Positions 14,393 through 15,078 of a stretch of 15,078 nt of DNA are shown here, piece by piece (the stretch's first letter is position 1; each line of letters starts with the position of its first letter). The notes below the pieces were generated by a model. That model saw only the letters and a program-made list of their open reading frames with translations. It was not told the origin of the DNA and did not search any database. The DNA comes from Cytophagales bacterium (GTDB lineage Bacteria; Bacteroidota; Bacteroidia; Cytophagales; Cyclobacteriaceae), in NCBI GenBank assembly GCA_003504855.1, contig DNZD01000260.1, positions 1-15,078 on the forward strand. The letters are read 5' to 3'. Position numbers and translations under genes: made by a program.

Positions 14393-15078
14393 ATGATATA
14401 CACACTCGATATTCCTTTTGATGAGTACTCTTCTTTTATGCGGGGGTCGGCTGCTGCCCCGCCGGTGATCCACAAGGCTTTTCACTCCAGTTCATCCAAC
14501 TACTATACCGAAGGCCGTCAGGATCTGGAGGACCATGATTTTCTAAAATCCGCCCCGGCGCTGATGTTGTCGTCAGGTGAAACTGCCCTTCAGGAGATTG
14601 AAACCGCGGTGAGTAAATTACTCAGCAATAACAATCAGGTGATATCCCTGGGTGGGGACCACGCCATCACCTATCCAATTCTCAAGGCCTTTTCGAAGCG
14701 ATACGCCGAGCTTACCATTTTACATATCGATGCTCATTCGGACTTATATGATTCGTTTGAGGGATTGCGCTATTCACATGCCTGTCCGTTTGCCCGTGTG
14801 ATGGAAGAAGGCCTGGCGACACGCCTGGTGCAGGTGGGAATCCGTACCCTGAACAAACACCAACGCGAGCAGGCCGAGAAGTTTGGTGTGGAAGTGATTG
14901 AAATGAAAAATTACGATCCGACCCAGGTCTTTGAATTTGAAGGCCCGGTGTATATATCGCTTGACATGGATGCCATTGACCCGGCATTCGCACCTGGCGT
15001 GGCACACCATGAGCCGGGCGGATTTACATCCCGGGAAGTCATCAGCATGCTGCAGCGGATGAAAGCCTCCGTGGTGGG
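14393..15078 (+). CDS. Agmatinase/arginase-family ureohydrolase (3' truncated by window end)
   Basis: An open frame from ATG 14393 runs to the window edge with no stop, giving 228 residues plus two bases. It shows every metal-binding motif of the ureohydrolase family expected in this part: GGDH (H90), DAHSD (D113, H115, D117) and SLDMDAIDP (D191, D193), followed by the conserved GVAHHEPGG. These bind two manganese ions that activate water to release urea from a guanidino compound. Agmatinase (agmatine to putrescine and urea, polyamine synthesis) is the most likely activity. Arginase or another guanidino hydrolase cannot be excluded, and the usual HGT-type substrate loop reads SHACPF here. The C-terminal ~60-90 residues are missing. 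It starts 5 nt after the GH127 stop, so co-transcription is likely, although no metabolic link between the two is obvious. No Shine-Dalgarno precedes it. Confidence 0.88.
   Translation, partial: MIYTLDIPFDEYSSFMRGSAAAPPVIHKAFHSSSSNYYTEGRQDLEDHDFLKSAPALMLSSGETALQEIETAVSKLLSNNNQVISLGGDHAITYPILKAFSKRYAELTILHIDAHSDLYDSFEGLRYSHACPFARVMEEGLATRLVQVGIRTLNKHQREQAEKFGVEVIEMKNYDPTQVFEFEGPVYISLDMDAIDPAFAPGVAHHEPGGFTSREVISMLQRMKASVV

Overview
The window looks like chromosomal DNA of a Bacteroidota bacterium, probably of the Cytophagales type. I infer this from four things: start codons without Shine-Dalgarno sequences, several matches to the Bacteroidota promoter box TAnnTTTG, family content (DUF3667 protein, secreted GH127 protein, short GT35 phosphorylase, lipoprotein PQQ dehydrogenase), and dispersed intergenic repeats of the 'CGTCATCGCGAGCGAAGCGAT' kind. 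Base composition is close to half GC. No rRNA, tRNA, CRISPR array, transposase or phage gene was recognised.

Layout. Positions 1-390 are gene-free and filled with degenerate dispersed repeats. A two-gene overlapping unit follows on the plus strand (415-1907): a CPBP intramembrane protease and a DUF3667 zinc-ribbon membrane protein. Positions 1908-2343 have no convincing gene. They hold several stem-loops, a perfect 14-bp inverted repeat interleaved with a 9-bp one (pseudoknot order), and a 14-bp-periodic CGGAAC repeat. This is the least explained part of the window. A secreted M28 metallopeptidase (2344-3795, plus) then converges on a short alpha-glucan phosphorylase (3861-5474, minus), with a terminator hairpin between them.

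The central block, minus strand 9944-5580, is a two-gene operon: dabA (DUF2309, beta-carbonic-anhydrase-like zinc site complete) followed 6 nt later by dabB (NuoL-like membrane subunit). It ends in a strong intrinsic terminator. Together these should form an energy-coupled CO2-to-bicarbonate uptake complex (DAB/MpsAB type). Only these two genes are present, so this is not part of a complex I operon.

Divergent from dabA, on the plus strand, is a lipoprotein PQQ dehydrogenase with a cytochrome c domain inserted in its propeller (10109-12283). It is followed, behind its own well-formed promoter, by a secreted GH127-type beta-L-arabinofuranosidase (12351-14387). An agmatinase/arginase-family ureohydrolase starts 5 nt later (14393) and runs off the end of the window.

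The genes suggest a heterotroph that degrades polysaccharide and peptide, oxidises sugars or alcohols in the periplasm, and uses DAB to secure bicarbonate for carboxylation reactions. Most of the window is ordinary metabolism. The best candidates for something undescribed are the structured spacer at 1908-2343 and, more modestly, the reversed dabA-dabB order with an enlarged DabB.
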